A DNA stretch of 64,000 nucleotides from Hermodice carunculata (taxonomy: Eukaryota > Annelida > Polychaeta > Eunicida > Amphinomidae), in the NCBI GenBank assembly GCA_964020975.1, contig OZ026619.1, forward strand, positions 87,423,706-87,487,705. Direction: 5' to 3'. How positions within the stretch are numbered: the first letter of the stretch is position 1; each line of letters opens with the position of its first letter. Position numbers and translations under genes: made by a program. A model generated the notes under the pieces. That model ran no database searches. It had not been told where the DNA came from and worked only from the letters and a program-made list of their open reading frames with translations. This document shows, piece after piece, positions 37,371-48,789 of the stretch.

Positions 37371-38289
37371 TGCATATTTTTGTAATTATCATGCAACCTC
37401 TAAAGGTCAAAGGTCTAGGTCATTTGGACCTTTGAAATTTTCATCCACCCTTAACTGTCAATTTTCATCCAATTTTGATCATGTTGGGAGCCAAATTGTA
37501 GGTATTGCAACACTGTATACTTTTGTAATTTACATGTAACCTCTTCCATCAAAGATCAATGTTATTCAGACCTTTCAAATTTTTATCCATCCATAACCCT
37601 GTCAATTTTCATCCAATTTTGACCATGTTGGATCCAATTTGTAGGTACTGCAACACTGCATATTTTTGTACTAACATATCACCTCTAAAGGTCAAAAGTC
37701 AAGGTCATTTGGATCTTTGAAAGTTTCATTCAGCCATGACTTGGTCAATCTCTATCTGGTTTTAGTCATGTTTGACTAAAGTTGTAGGTATTTAAAAACT
37801 GCATATTTTTGTAATTCACATGCAACCTGTGAAGATCAAGGCCATTTGCACCTAGAAAAGTTTAAACTAGTCATAATTTCTTCAATTTTTATCCAATTTA
37901 AAAATATTGCACTCAACTTGTAGGTATTGCAACACTGCACATTTTTGTTATTTACATGTGACCTTCAAAAGTCAAATGTCAAGGTTATTTGGCCCTTTGA
38001 AATTTTAATCAAGCCATAACTTGCTCAATTATCATCTGATTTGGTTTTTGTTGGGCTTAAATTGTAGATAGTCTAACATGGTTCATGTTTGTAATGTATA
38101 TATGTAACATTCAAAGGTCAAGGTCATTTGGACCTTTCAAATTTACATCTAGCCATAACTTGCTCAATTTTCATCCCAATTTCAGGCATGTCGGACTCAA
38201 ATTGTATGTATTGCAACACTGCACAATTTTGTAATTTACATGTAACCTCTGGAGGTCAAAGGTCAAGGTCATTTGGATCTAAAATTTTC

Positions 38290-39060
38290 TTGCCATATTT
38301 ACAACTTTTGAAGGCACACAGACCGATGTTTGGGACTAAATCTTCTTTTCTAGTTTTTTTTTTTTTTTGAACAATTTTCTTTTTGGTGTTTTCACGGTTT
38401 TCAACTTCTCCAAAATCATCATTCAGATTGTTCTAAAACTTGGTGGAAATGTAGCTTGTAGGAAGGTTAAACAATGTTGTTCACTTGGTAGTGATGTACT
38501 GGTCTGTTAATGCATACATTCCTACTGATTACCATGTGAGTGAATGGGGATTGCTATGGAAATTCAGTTTTGACTTCTCCAAAACAGATGCACTTCAAAC
38601 TTGGTGGGAAAGTACCTTATATTCGGTGGATCTCTACCAAGAGTTCAACTGGTCATGCTCCACTGATTTTTGGATTTTTAACAATTTTTTTGTTCAGATT
38701 TTGGCAATACCTTAAAAAATCCTGCAACCACTTAGCCAATTGCTTTGAAATTGCATAGGGTACTTCTGGGGATCTGCAGACCTTAATGTGTTCAACAGGT
38801 GATGTGATTTTTATGTCTGTGTGCCAACACAGATATATTATTTTATTAGGAATTCTTTATTTATTTCTTTACAGGCAAATTCATCAAAATGTCATTTTAA
38901 AACTATTAAATGTAGAAACTCAAAACTTGGCACAATTATATTTCCATATGTGAAGTCTTGAGATTTTGTAAAGAACTTTTGAAAGTTATTGAAATTAGGG
39001 CCATTTGAAATTTAAATTTACATTTTAGGTACAGTTAACCAATTCAACTTCCAATTCATA
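38290..39060 (-). repeat. Composite module: inverted 525 bp unit plus ~144 bp-family piece
   Basis: 38390-38815 is a reverse-complement 525 bp unit ('cttctccaaa', 'tggtggatctctaccaag' type, 'ccaattgctttgaaatt', 'acttctggggatc'). It is followed by the inverted module 'gtagaaactcaaaacttggc' to 'caattcaacttcc'. The 142 bp units resume afterwards, so all three families form one composite structure. Confidence 0.65.
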
Positions 39061-40104
39061 TGTTTGTAACAATGCACACTTTTGTAATTTACATGTGACC
39101 TCTAAAGGTCAAGGTCATGTTGCCATTTGAAATTTTCTTCTAGCCATAACTCGGTTAATTTTTGTCCAATTTTGATTCTGTTGGGCTCAAATTGTAGATA
39201 TTGTAACCCTGCACATTTTTGTTATTTACATATGACCTCTAAAGGTCAAAGGTCAAGATCATTTGGACCTCCAAAATTTTTCATCCAGCCATAAATTGGT
39301 CAATTATCATCCAATTCTAGCCATATTGGACCCAAATTGTAGGTATTGCAACACTGCATATATTTGTAATTTACATGTAACCTCTGAAGGTTAAAAGTCA
39401 AGATCATTTCGGACCTTTGAAATTTTCATCTAGTCATCACTTGGTCAATTTTCATCCATTTTAAATCACGTTGGACTCAGATTGTAGGAATTGGAACACT
39501 GCACATTTTTTAATTTACATGTGACCTCTAAAGGTCAAAGATCAATATCATTTTGCCATTTGAAATTTTCTTCTAGCCATAACTTGTTAATTTTTATCTG
39601 ATTTTGATCATGTTGGGCTCAAATTGTAGATATATTGTAACACTGCACATTTTTGTAATTCACATACTAGAGGCAAAGGTCAAGGTTATTTGGCCCTTTG
39701 AATTTTTCATCTAGCCAAAACTGAGTTAATTTTCATCTGATTTGGTTCATGTCTAAGGCTTAAAAAAGGGATATTGTAACAGTACATTTTCGTAATTTAC
39801 ATGGGACCTCTAAAGGTCAAAGGTCAAGGTCATTTGGATCTTTGAGATTTTCATCCAGCCATAACTTGACCAGCTATCATCCAATTCTTATCAGGTATTG
39901 TTTTATTTTTTTTTACAGATTTGTGTGTGTTTTCGCTATTTTTGACTTCACCATCATTCATCAGTTCGGGGATATGTTCATGTTCGCAACAGTGACGATG
40001 GTCTTAATGTAGGCGACCTTGATATTATTCTGAAGTTCACAGGACCACTTCAGTATGTGTAGGGTCACACTCACCAACTCAACAGTCTCCTTCACCCTGA
40101 ACTC

Positions 40105-40475
40105 TGCTCACTCAGACATCTGAGTATACCCTCCTCCATCAACCCTCCACCTACTCACACATTCAGACCTCTGTGTATCCTCCTCCATCAACCCACCACT
40201 TGCTCACTCATTCAGACCTCTGTGTATCCTCCTTTATCAACCCACCACATGCTCACTCATTCTGACCTCTGTGTATCCTCCTCCATCAACCCACCACATG
40301 CTCACTCATTCAGACCTCTGCATATCCTTCATCAACCCACCACTTGCTCACTCATTCTGACCTCTGCGTATCCTCCTCCATCGACCCACCACTTGCTCAC
40401 TCATTCTGACCTCTCTGTATCCTCCTCCATCAACCCACCACTTGTTCACTTATTCAGACCTCTGTGTACCCCCTG
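40105..40475. repeat. Minisatellite, ~49 bp unit, about 8 copies
   Basis: Unit is 'tcattcagacctctgtgtat', then 'cctcctccatcaacccacca', then 'cttgctcac'. Copies differ by a few substitutions and one short deletion near 40325. Confidence 0.9.
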
Positions 40476-43224
40476 CTTGGTATGAATGGAGTTGTCCAAT
40501 CACAGTTGAGAAAAAAAGTATTGATAGAAACATCTTCAAATAAGCAAATATACAGCTGGGAGCTAAAACATTCAGGTTGAGTTACAAAAACCAGCATATA
40601 GAGAGTATGGTAGGCTAGATATGGCCAGCCATGCTCTCTCTTGACTGTATTTCAAATGGTGAGATGTAAGCTCATCAATAATATTTCTACCATACTTCTG
40701 GCTACAGTTTTGCAGCACAGTGTGGTTAGACAACTCTACATCTATGTAAAGCAGGTTACCCAACAAGTCTGTATGTTTGTAAACGGTACAAATGACAAAT
40801 AATGACAGAGTTGCATACACTGCTACTTTAATTTCTGAACAAAGTGAAAGTGCACAATGTTGTGTGACATATTTATAACTATGCACAGCAAAGCTCCTAT
40901 CACAGTGCATATCAATCATATAGTGGAAGTGACCTCCCTCTCTGACATCACAGGTCAACCTGTAGGGGGTGTCACAATGTGTGCCTGTCGAAGGTTGGCA
41001 CATGCACATGTAAGTGACCTTCCACATATTTACATCACGTCATGTTGCCAAAATTCATCCTTTTCCAGTGGCTTATAGCCATTTATTTTGACTGGAAAGT
41101 CTTCTGGAGATGAAGTGAGCCAATTTAGTTCATACACATCCACCAGGTGGCTCTTCAACTAGCTGCACCTGGCGAGCTAGCCTTAAGACAACAGTTAATG
41201 CTGAATGAGCCCACTGGCACTCGTGTCATTCCCAGTTTTATAAGAAGTGTACCCCTTAATCCCATGCTGAAACACATTTTGTACATTGATGTAACATATT
41301 CCAATGGTGTCAGATGACCTCTGATGCACCCTGCCACACCACATACATCAACCACTGGTGGCTAGTAGCTCCCCCTGGTGCTCCTTCTGGACACAAACCC
41401 ATAAGCAGAGCTTTCTCCTTTGAAAATGTGGGCACACAACATTGTTGGGATGGAAGGCAACATAACCTATCCCAGACCATATAGCAGTTTTATTCATATA
41501 ATACAACATCACAAAGCTACACGTACAGGCAATGAGCCTTCTTCTGAGCCAAAGCCACTTCGTCCACACAATATCTCAACATTCATCGATCCAGAGGGCA
41601 CATCCACAGATGCCTAGCTTCCGTCCCTGCCCTGCTGGCTGTCTATGCTGGTATATAATCACAACATTACAAAGAAACATTCATTATTGAAAGGCCCAGG
41701 CATACACTCATGACCATGCATATGGACCTATCTTTTCCCATCTTTTACTGCCATTTGACCTTTGACCTGCAACATCTACAAACCTTCCATGGCACCTCAA
41801 ACAAAAATTTGTATCATATAAGAGTATCCGGTGTGCTTTAAATAACTTCCATAAAATGGATACATTGTGTATGTAACCTGGGTAAATAGTCTAACATGTA
41901 CAGCTTACTATCCAAAAATGTACATGCATCTTTCTTTCTTGTATACACATGATAAATAACCATACAATAAATATTTTGATATATGCGAGCATTCTTTAGT
42001 CACAGTTATTTACTTGTCCATTCTATGGCGATTCTGAGAGATGAGACATCAACCTGTGAAGGTGTGACTGTCTCAGAATGTGGCCTGCTAAACAAAAGCT
42101 GCTACTGATGTCTCTATCAACTGTAGCACCTTAGATCAGACCTAATTAAACCATCAACTTGTAAATTAAGTCCCACTTACTTATTTTTTCCTGTCTGAAA
42201 ATGTCATGATCTCATGAATATAAAGGGACAATTAAGGTCAGCATGTATCGATAAAAAGGCTGTATCTGGTCATTTTAACTGCAATATTTGACAACATTCA
42301 TATTTTATTCTAAGCTCAGGTTACATTTTAAAAATTTCCCACAGCATAAGCAGAGAGATCTGCATTAGCCCCTGGCTAATCTCTCCATCCTCATCAGAGG
42401 AATAAAGTGTATTATTGTGACATGAAATCCCAGTGTTTGCCAACCAAACAAATATGTAGTATATGTGCATTCTTTGAGAATGATCATTAACCTTTGAACT
42501 CATATTCACGATCAACTTGTTACTGATTTTTTCCTGGATTCCCTCTCCAATATCTCTGCAAAGTACACTTATGTCCTTTGCACTGACTTTGTATACATAT
42601 GCTCTCAAATATATCATAAACAAATGTGAGAAACTTTTCATTCAATCCAATGGTAAATATGTCTCTGGGTATAAGAAAATTATGTTTGAAGAAAACGGGC
42701 ATGGATTCGTGCTTCTGTACCATATAAAATTCCCAATCTTTAAAACATGGATTGAACAAATAGAATCATTTCAGAGTTAAATGAAAAGCATTTATAAGAG
42801 TTATTAACATATCCATACTTCACAATCCAACAAAAATAATTTAAATTCTGTCCGAAATACATTAAATTCTAGAAAACATTTCTAGTGACTATGAATGTGA
42901 TAAAATGATGACCCCTATTCATGGTTTCTTTCAAAATTTTTCTGAGACCATGCATGCTATTTTGTTACAAATAAGCAAATGTGATGAGGCAAGTAGTCGC
43001 AATTCGGCTCTCTCTTTCTCTGAAAAAAGGGATAAAGGTACGTTGGGTGTGACTGGTGGCTGTACATGTATCCTGGACTTGTGAAAATCAAAATTCTAAG
43101 GGTAATTTCATCTACATGTATTGCACAGGTACAAATCTCAACTCAAGAGAATGAAGTATGTGAAGCCTGACAGATCAACAACAGCAGGCATGGTGAACCT
43201 GCCTTAACAGATCAGCTAATGGGC
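40476..43224. other. Non-coding between MED16 promoter side and TRIM2/3 3' end
   Basis: No exon-like segment with family resemblance was found. A 151-codon minus-strand frame at 40572-41027 has no recognisable motif and is treated as chance. CTCF-like 15-mers at 41140-41154 and 41367-41381 are the only noted elements. Confidence 0.45.
41140..41154 (+). promoter_or_regulatory. CTCF-like motif
   Basis: CCACCAGGTGGCTCT matches the CTCF core CCASYAGRKGGCRSY at 14 of 15 positions. A weaker 13/15 match on the opposite strand lies at 41367-41381 and a 12/15 match at 40960-40974. Confidence 0.35.
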
Positions 43225-43380
43225 TGGCAAAATTGTGGTTTCTCAAGACAGGTAGTCTTTCATAGGAGGTATAAGTAACATGAAAAGCACTAGACACAGT
43301 TTCTGGAGAAGGTGGTCTTTAAAGGCAGGTGGTCTCTCGTAGTGGTCTGTCAAGATGGGGACTACTACACAAAACAATAA
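43225..43380. mobile_element. Decayed Tc1/mariner-type MITE relic
   Basis: Contains 'ggtttctcaagacaggtagt', 'gaaggtggtctttaaaggca' and 'ggtggtctctcgtagtggtc', echoing the interior and ends of the intact element at 25246-25420. Termini are not definable. Confidence 0.5.
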
Positions 43381-43390
43381 GTAACACAGA

Positions 43391-43405
43391 AGTGACCCCT
43401 GGTGG
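43391..43405 (-). promoter_or_regulatory. CTCF-like motif
   Basis: CCACCAGGGGTCACT on the minus strand matches CCASYAGRKGGCRSY at 14 of 15 positions. Confidence 0.35.
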
Positions 43406-44766
43406 TAGAAAGCTGAAACAGTAAGTAGTCAGGCCTAACAGTTACTTAATCATCTTCAAAACTACGCTGTTCAACAAATAAACTTAAACAAATAACTCCT
43501 TCTCTGTCTTAAGTGAACTCTGGTGGATAAGTTTGAAATAAGGCAAGATTTAAGTACCAGGTGGGAAAATGGAATTGTTTGAAACTTCTTGCATTATATG
43601 TGCATACCAGAATACACAAAGCACATCTAAGTATTCACTGTAGACCATTGTTCAAAAGTCACAATAGTGTGTAATGTTTGGACATACAGCTACCTCTGTT
43701 GCTCCAGGCATTGAATGTCTTGCATAATTATAATACAAACACTCATTCATTTTTTTTTAATGAAGTGCACATACAAAACATATCAGTTCGAACACTGTGT
43801 TTACAAATCTGAACAGGACTGTATCATATTCATTCTGACAATATCAACTTCTTGTCCAGTATGTTTTACAATTATCAAATGATTGGAGTCATCACTTCAG
43901 TTTTTCAACTACTCTCACTCCTCCATTCATCCAGGAGGCAATTTCTCCTTATGCTTGATTATATTTTAGGTATACATTGGCATTGCAACGGGACAATAGC
44001 ACGTCACATTGCAGCATTACATTTGCTCAAGAATTACGCTATTAACATGATATTGAGAACTGTACAAAGTTTAGCCTCAATATGAGAAACATTTGTTGTG
44101 TAATTGTCCCCTACGAAGAATTCTGGACAATTTTCTTTTGTGGCAGAATTTGTTATGATCTTGGCTGCATCTTCTTTAAGGTACATATATATAAAGTTGA
44201 ACAATCTGCTTTTGTTCATGTGTCGGGTTGTGTTTTGTAAGTAATGTCTGTTGCAACTGTTTTTTTTATTGACATTTGCTTGTTAAAATTGTACATTTGT
44301 TTAAGACACCATCCTGACGAGCAAGTACTGATTCAAACTCAGCCCACTTTGAAGTCTAACCCAAACTGCCCAGTCTTTGGCAGTTATCGCTGTGGGGAGT
44401 AGACCTCAGCTGTAGACACAGCATGATGTCATGGGTTCATGATAGGACCAAAACACTGCAAGTACTTGGACATAAAACTCTTACTGAAATTGATCTTTAA
44501 GCTACTGTATATGTTCAATTTTTTTGACTGAAAGCAACGACATACCATCGCAATGTTTACCATACAATTCTTTTAAAGGCTGATAATATAATACTCATGC
44601 ACACAGTGTTATTGGTAAAGAAGATACAAAGATTCCAATCCTTCACATGTCTGTCTTGGCATTGTGGACTTTCTTGTTAGGTAGTGACACCTCATGGCAA
44701 AAACTGAAACTACAGCTGACCAGCTTCACTTTGAATACTGTGTCAGGTGGCTCTCTCTGGTGGCTG
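43406..44766 (-). other. Probable 3' UTR / downstream flank of TRIM2/3 gene
   Basis: Unique-looking sequence downstream of the TRIM2/3 stop. A candidate AATAAA (minus) lies at 44265-44270, about 500 bases after the stop. It is not known whether the transcript extends further. A 13/15 CTCF-like match (44749-44763, minus) lies just after the stop codon. Confidence 0.4.
44265..44270 (-). terminator. Candidate polyadenylation signal for TRIM2/3 gene
   Basis: AATAAA on the minus strand within a T/A-rich context. It is the first canonical hexamer noticed downstream of the stop at 44767. Orthologous transcripts often have long 3' UTRs, so a more distal site may also be used. Confidence 0.3.
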
Positions 44767-44919
44767 TCACTGAAGATACTTGTAGATCTTGATGCAGTGG
44801 TTACCCGAGTCGGCTACCACAACATGGCCATCGCTGGTGACCCCAAGTCCCTGTGGTCCATAGAGTGGATCTGCTGAGGTGTTGATGTACGAGAGGAAAG
44901 ATCCCTGGCTGTCAAATAC
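44767..44919 (-). CDS. Terminal coding exon of TRIM2/TRIM3-type NHL protein
   Basis: Acceptor 'tgtatactttcag' precedes GTA TTT GAC. Fifty codons end in a TGA stop: [20 protein letters not shown], then [15 protein letters not shown] and IKIYKYLQ. This is nearly the C-terminus of vertebrate TRIM2 and TRIM3 (RING E3 ubiquitin ligases with B-box, filamin and six NHL repeats). It supplies part of the last NHL blade. The phase-0 start fits the known junction before VFD. TRIM2 and TRIM3 are vertebrate duplicates, so an invertebrate gene would be pro-orthologous to both and I give no symbol. No upstream exon was found in the remaining 19 kb, so they lie beyond the window or were missed. Confidence 0.92.
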   Translation of the reverse strand, partial: VFDSQGSFLSYINTSADPLYGPQGLGVTSDGHVVVADSGNHCIKIYKYLQ

Positions 44920-45589
44920 CTGAAAGTATACACACAGGTACCAACTGTTAGTAAAGTAGTGCAAACTAGCACATTAGAATACTCCGTTTTGAGACAATTA
45001 AAAGACAAATACAACAGTTCAACATGTCTTGGAAAATAGGGGCTTGATCTGTGCAACAAAGAGGATCCAACAGTCTTTGTAAGAAGAACCAGCAGAAAAA
45101 GGAAAAACTTAGCACGCAAACATGATCAGATTTTAAGAAGGGCCATTCCTTTTTCAGGCTGGGTGAAGGGAACATTATGCAGTACTTCAGACAACTGTGT
45201 GCCACAGTTCTTCCCAGCACTTACAGAATGTACATTAAAAGTATTTTGACTGTCATTTGGAAAAATTTTTCTGCAAAAAATGGATGATAATATGATGTGA
45301 TGCATTTGTTCCACTCAGATGCCCAGTCAAATGCACAAACACTGCTGTCAGCTGTAGTTGTGGATAACTCCCATTAAATTGCTTGCTGTTTTTTAAGCCA
45401 ACAAGTTCTGCCACTTGTACACATGATCAACATGTAGAGTGTCGCCTAGGCCTGTTACCTTTGAGTAACATCAACATCTGTAACCTAGCTAGGCCTATCA
45501 CCTTTGTTTAACATTAACATCCATAGCCTAGGCCTGTGATCTATGATTAACATGATTTTTCTTTCCTTCTTCTTCATCTTCCCCTTTAC
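44920..45589 (-). other. Intron of the TRIM2/3 gene, nothing recognised
   Basis: Short opposed open frames only. A local repetition of 'cctaggcctgt' and 'aacatcaacatc' phrases lies at 45440-45540. Confidence 0.4.
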
Positions 45590-45910
45590 GACCAAATTTT
45601 GTCTGGATGGCTTCTCAGATACTGCTGTACATAGAAACTCTAAATTTGGCTGCCACATAGTGCTACCAGTGAAATTGTGCACCTTGGTATTGAATAGTCA
45701 TAGTTTTCAAAAGTATGTAAATTAGTTGCAATTAAAACTTAAAAGCTCTGAAAATTTTAAATGCTGTAATATCCTCAAAGCTATTATAGGTAGAGGTGCT
45801 ATCTAAATTAAATCATAGGTTTGTGCTCAACGTGCATCAAACAGACCCCCATATTGTGGCATTTAAATTTAAGCAAGTTTTGAAGGCACGACACAGGCAG
45901 AAATCCTTGG
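45590..45910 (-). repeat. Composite module related to 37.1-37.4 kb
   Basis: Shares 'acatagaaactctaaatttg', 'aatatcctcaaagctattat' and 'aagcaaatctacttctctag' with the modules inside the 142 bp array, in the same orientation as those. No 142 bp units follow. Confidence 0.55.
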
Positions 45911-46319
45911 AAGCAAATCTACTTCTCTAGTTTCTATCTGTAGCTGAGGCCTGTCACCTTTTGTGACAAAATTTGCAATTTCTTCAAGTTCTGTGCTTAC
46001 ATGTAAAATAAAGCCAACAAGCGGGCTGTGTGAACAGCCCATGCACAGCTGACCTTGAGATTCATCACACTTGCGGCTCTGTGAACTTGGGACAGGATCA
46101 AGGTAGTTCTCAAGTTCAAGCATTCAAGAGTAAAATTCATGTATGTTGCATAGTGAACCCAGAAATGAGGTTAAGGTCACCCATGTACTGTCTAAGCGTG
46201 ACCTTCAATATAGAGAAACATTAATATGCGCAACATCAAGGTCCTAACTCAATACAGATCTCAAGTTATCAAGCGAACAATACATTTCGTGTTAGTTGTC
46301 CTGTGACCTTGGGAATGAG

Positions 46320-46910
46320 GTCAAGGCCCAAAATCACTGGAGCATTACCATTTGCACAAAATAGGTGACACTTATAAAATGTACATCCCTACCAAGTTTG
46401 ACACAAATCTGGCCAAAATTATTTAAGTTATAACCATTGAAAGAAATTCCCATGTTAAACTTTCTTTTTAAAGAATTTTTAAACACAAAAAAACAAACAA
46501 AAAAAAACATGAAAAACCCAAATATCACTGGAGTGTGACCATTCGTACAAACTCAGTAGAGACCCAAGGTACATCTCCACCAAGTTTGAAGTCAATCTGA
46601 TGGACAGTTTCTTCAGAGAAGTCCAAACCTTGAATTAGCATTAGAATGCCCATTGACTTGCATAGTAATCAATAGAAAATAGCATTCAGAGAACAGATTA
46701 GCCTTGGTGCTCACAATCTTTTTTTCCTCCCTTATGCATTTTTTTTATTTGAGACTTTGCAGTAGAATAATTTACATACAATTTCCACATTGTTGTCTAT
46801 AAAATGAAGGAGCACTTTTGGTACATCAAGGTACATCCCCACCAAGTTTAAGGTAAATTTGGATGATGGTTCCGGAGAAGAAGTCGAAAATGTGAATTGT
46901 GGACGGTAAT
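46320..46910 (+). repeat. Partial copies of the ~525 bp repeat
   Basis: 'aatcactggagcattaccat', 'ccctaccaagtttgacac', then a second run 'atcactggagtgtgacc', 'ctccaccaagtttgaagtc' and 'catagtaatcaatagaaa', and a third at 46820-46900. The modules are shortened and juxtaposed. Confidence 0.7.
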
Positions 46911-46944
46911 GAATTTGTGATAAGACCCTTTAACATGTGCAACA

Positions 46945-46955
46945 CAATAATAATA

Positions 46956-47008
<53 letters not shown>

Positions 47009-47021
47009 AATGATAATAATG

Positions 47022-47067
<46 letters not shown>

Positions 47068-47078
47068 TAATAATAATT
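46945..47078. repeat. (ATG)n then (AAT)n microsatellite
   Basis: About 50 bases of GAT/ATG repeats change into about 60 bases of AAT repeats. Open in several frames by composition only. Confidence 0.97.
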
Positions 47079-47524
47079 TACTGAACCCCGCATGCGAGGA
47101 ACTAAAACATACATCAAAATGGACTCATACTACTTGTAAAATGTGTAAAATCATGTTATGCAACAAAGTAGGACATATAATTAACGCAAGACAACCATAA
47201 TTAAATATACCGTTCACTGAAACAAAATCATATTGCACATCAAAATAGGGAAATAAGTGAAAAAAGGCAACCAAATTTAAACCATACACTGAAATAAATT
47301 ATGTCGTACTGAACTAAAGAAGACTTAAAACATTGTTAGAAGACACTGGTTAGCAGTGGTGCCAGAGTATGCTCATATGACTATGGTTTTTGAAAATTTT
47401 CATGAAACATGAGATACTGCAGAGAGTAGACCACCCCATCAGCACCGACATGCTCATGGGGTGGGCCACTCCCTGCAGCAAAGTCGGAAGTGCCCTGTTG
47501 GCCAAGAAAAACTGCTAAGGGAGA

Positions 47525-47665
47525 TATCCCATAATTAAAGACCCTTGATATAATCATGCCTGGGATCAGACCCCTCGCCCCATATATCCAAAACCTTGCT
47601 AGCAGGTGACAAACTAGCTGCCTATAGGGCGAGTTAACCATTGCTACCCTGTGCAGCAGGGACAC
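47525..47665 (-). repeat. Possible tRNA-derived SINE head
   Basis: Minus strand reads GTAGCAATGGTTAACTCGCC, resembling the A-box region of tRNA-Leu/Ser, and later GGGGTCTGATCCCAGG, a weak B-box. The spacing is longer than in a normal tRNA and no second copy is in the window. Confidence 0.22.
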
Positions 47666-48789
47666 TGTACTGTTGCTTTGTCAATATCAATGAACTATGA
47701 ATGTGACATGCAGCTTATCAGTCACCACAATAACAGCACCACAAGCCACAAGAGTAGTTCACCAACCTCACTATCAGGTTTAGTGATAGTCTTGTTCTTG
47801 GATAAGCATTTCAATGATGTTTTTTTAGTTAAGCAAACAGCCATAGTGTTTGCTGCAAAAGTTTTTTTCTAATTCCCTTGTATAAAGATATTAGTACAAA
47901 AGCAGACGTTAAATCTGTTCATGTAGTGCACTAAAGACTCATCTATATGTTTCCCCTGACAATATAATATGTAATGATGATGTAATTATTTCCACGTAGC
48001 GTAGACTCTATTTTTACAAGTGCAATGTCAATATGGCACATGATGTTTAGCACTACTACTTTGACACAAGACTTACACTTAGGGACATGTAACTACTGCC
48101 TTTCTTTGCCAAATGTTTATGTATCTTGGTTACTCTGTCATGTGTCACAGTTCATGGACATGTAAGTGCTATTTCAAATCTATATATGGCCACTATCCTT
48201 AGGTAACTGGCACCTTCTTCTGCCAGATGCCCATGTACTCCATTCACTGTGTGTTGATCACTTCAACACAAACACTCACAAACAACATCATGTGTCAGCC
48301 TGTGGGTGTCCACACATCAATTTTGTTCTTCAAAATATTTAATTGCATATAAATTATTAAGTTTTAAAGTACGAGCAAGAAATGAGAAACTCAGTTTTCA
48401 ATTTTGTGCAAAGCAGGCTGAACTTGGACTTGGGTGTGGTTGATAGGCTACATGAGGCTGCTGTAAAGGGCTGCCATCTAGTGGCAATTTTGAACACTAA
48501 TTGATCTTCTCACACCATGGTTTCAATATACCACATAAATATTATTACTTAAAAATAAATTTATGTCCCCCATGCCATGCCTTCAATTTTACCCTGCATG
48601 GCCATGGCTATGCTTTTCCCAATGCCCCATGGTCTTTTTTTTTTTTTTCATTCGTGATCCTTTGTGTCAACAAAAGTTACTTAAGTTGCCATGATGTTTG
48701 AAGAATAACTGTAGGCAAATCATGTGCGGGCTAAAATTCCATGTTCGAGACATAGTTCCACCTGCCTGGCAAAAGTTATGTTGGATTGC
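47666..48789. other. Non-coding, one strong CTCF-like site
   Basis: No exon or repeat recognised, apart from a T-run near 48640 and the CTCF-like site at 48470. Confidence 0.4.
48470..48484 (-). promoter_or_regulatory. CTCF-like motif, perfect 15/15
   Basis: CCACTAGATGGCAGC on the minus strand fits CCASYAGRKGGCRSY at every position and shares ACTAGATGGCAGC with the site at the MED16 exon 3 donor. Confidence 0.4.

Larger units (their letters stand above)
36040..39900. repeat. Array of ~142 bp units rich in AGGTCA half-sites
   Basis: The phrase 'cctttgaaattttcatcc' recurs near 36074, 36211, 36459, 36748, 36891, 37030, 37429, 37570, 37711, 37995, 38135, 39413 and 39838, with other variants between. 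The usual period is 139-147. A unit reads: 'ccagccataactcggtcaat', 'ttcatccaattttgatcatg', 'ttggactcaaattgtaggta', 'ttgcaacactgcatattttt', 'gtaatttacatgtgacctct', 'aaaggtcaaaggtcaaggtc'. About 20 units are present, interrupted by modules at 37110-37370 and 38290-39060. Several units keep AGGTCAAAGGTCAAGGTCA, which contains a DR1 and a DR0 of the nuclear-receptor half-site. Confidence 0.9.

Noticed and set aside
36040-39900. CRISPR-like or piRNA-cluster interpretation of the repeat array
   Set aside because: Units are contiguous tandem copies with no unique spacers, in a eukaryotic genome. There is no sequence sign specific to a piRNA cluster.
40572-41027. 151-codon minus-strand frame
   Set aside because: No domain, no supportive splice sites and no repeats of protein-like character; compatible with chance in a long non-coding stretch.
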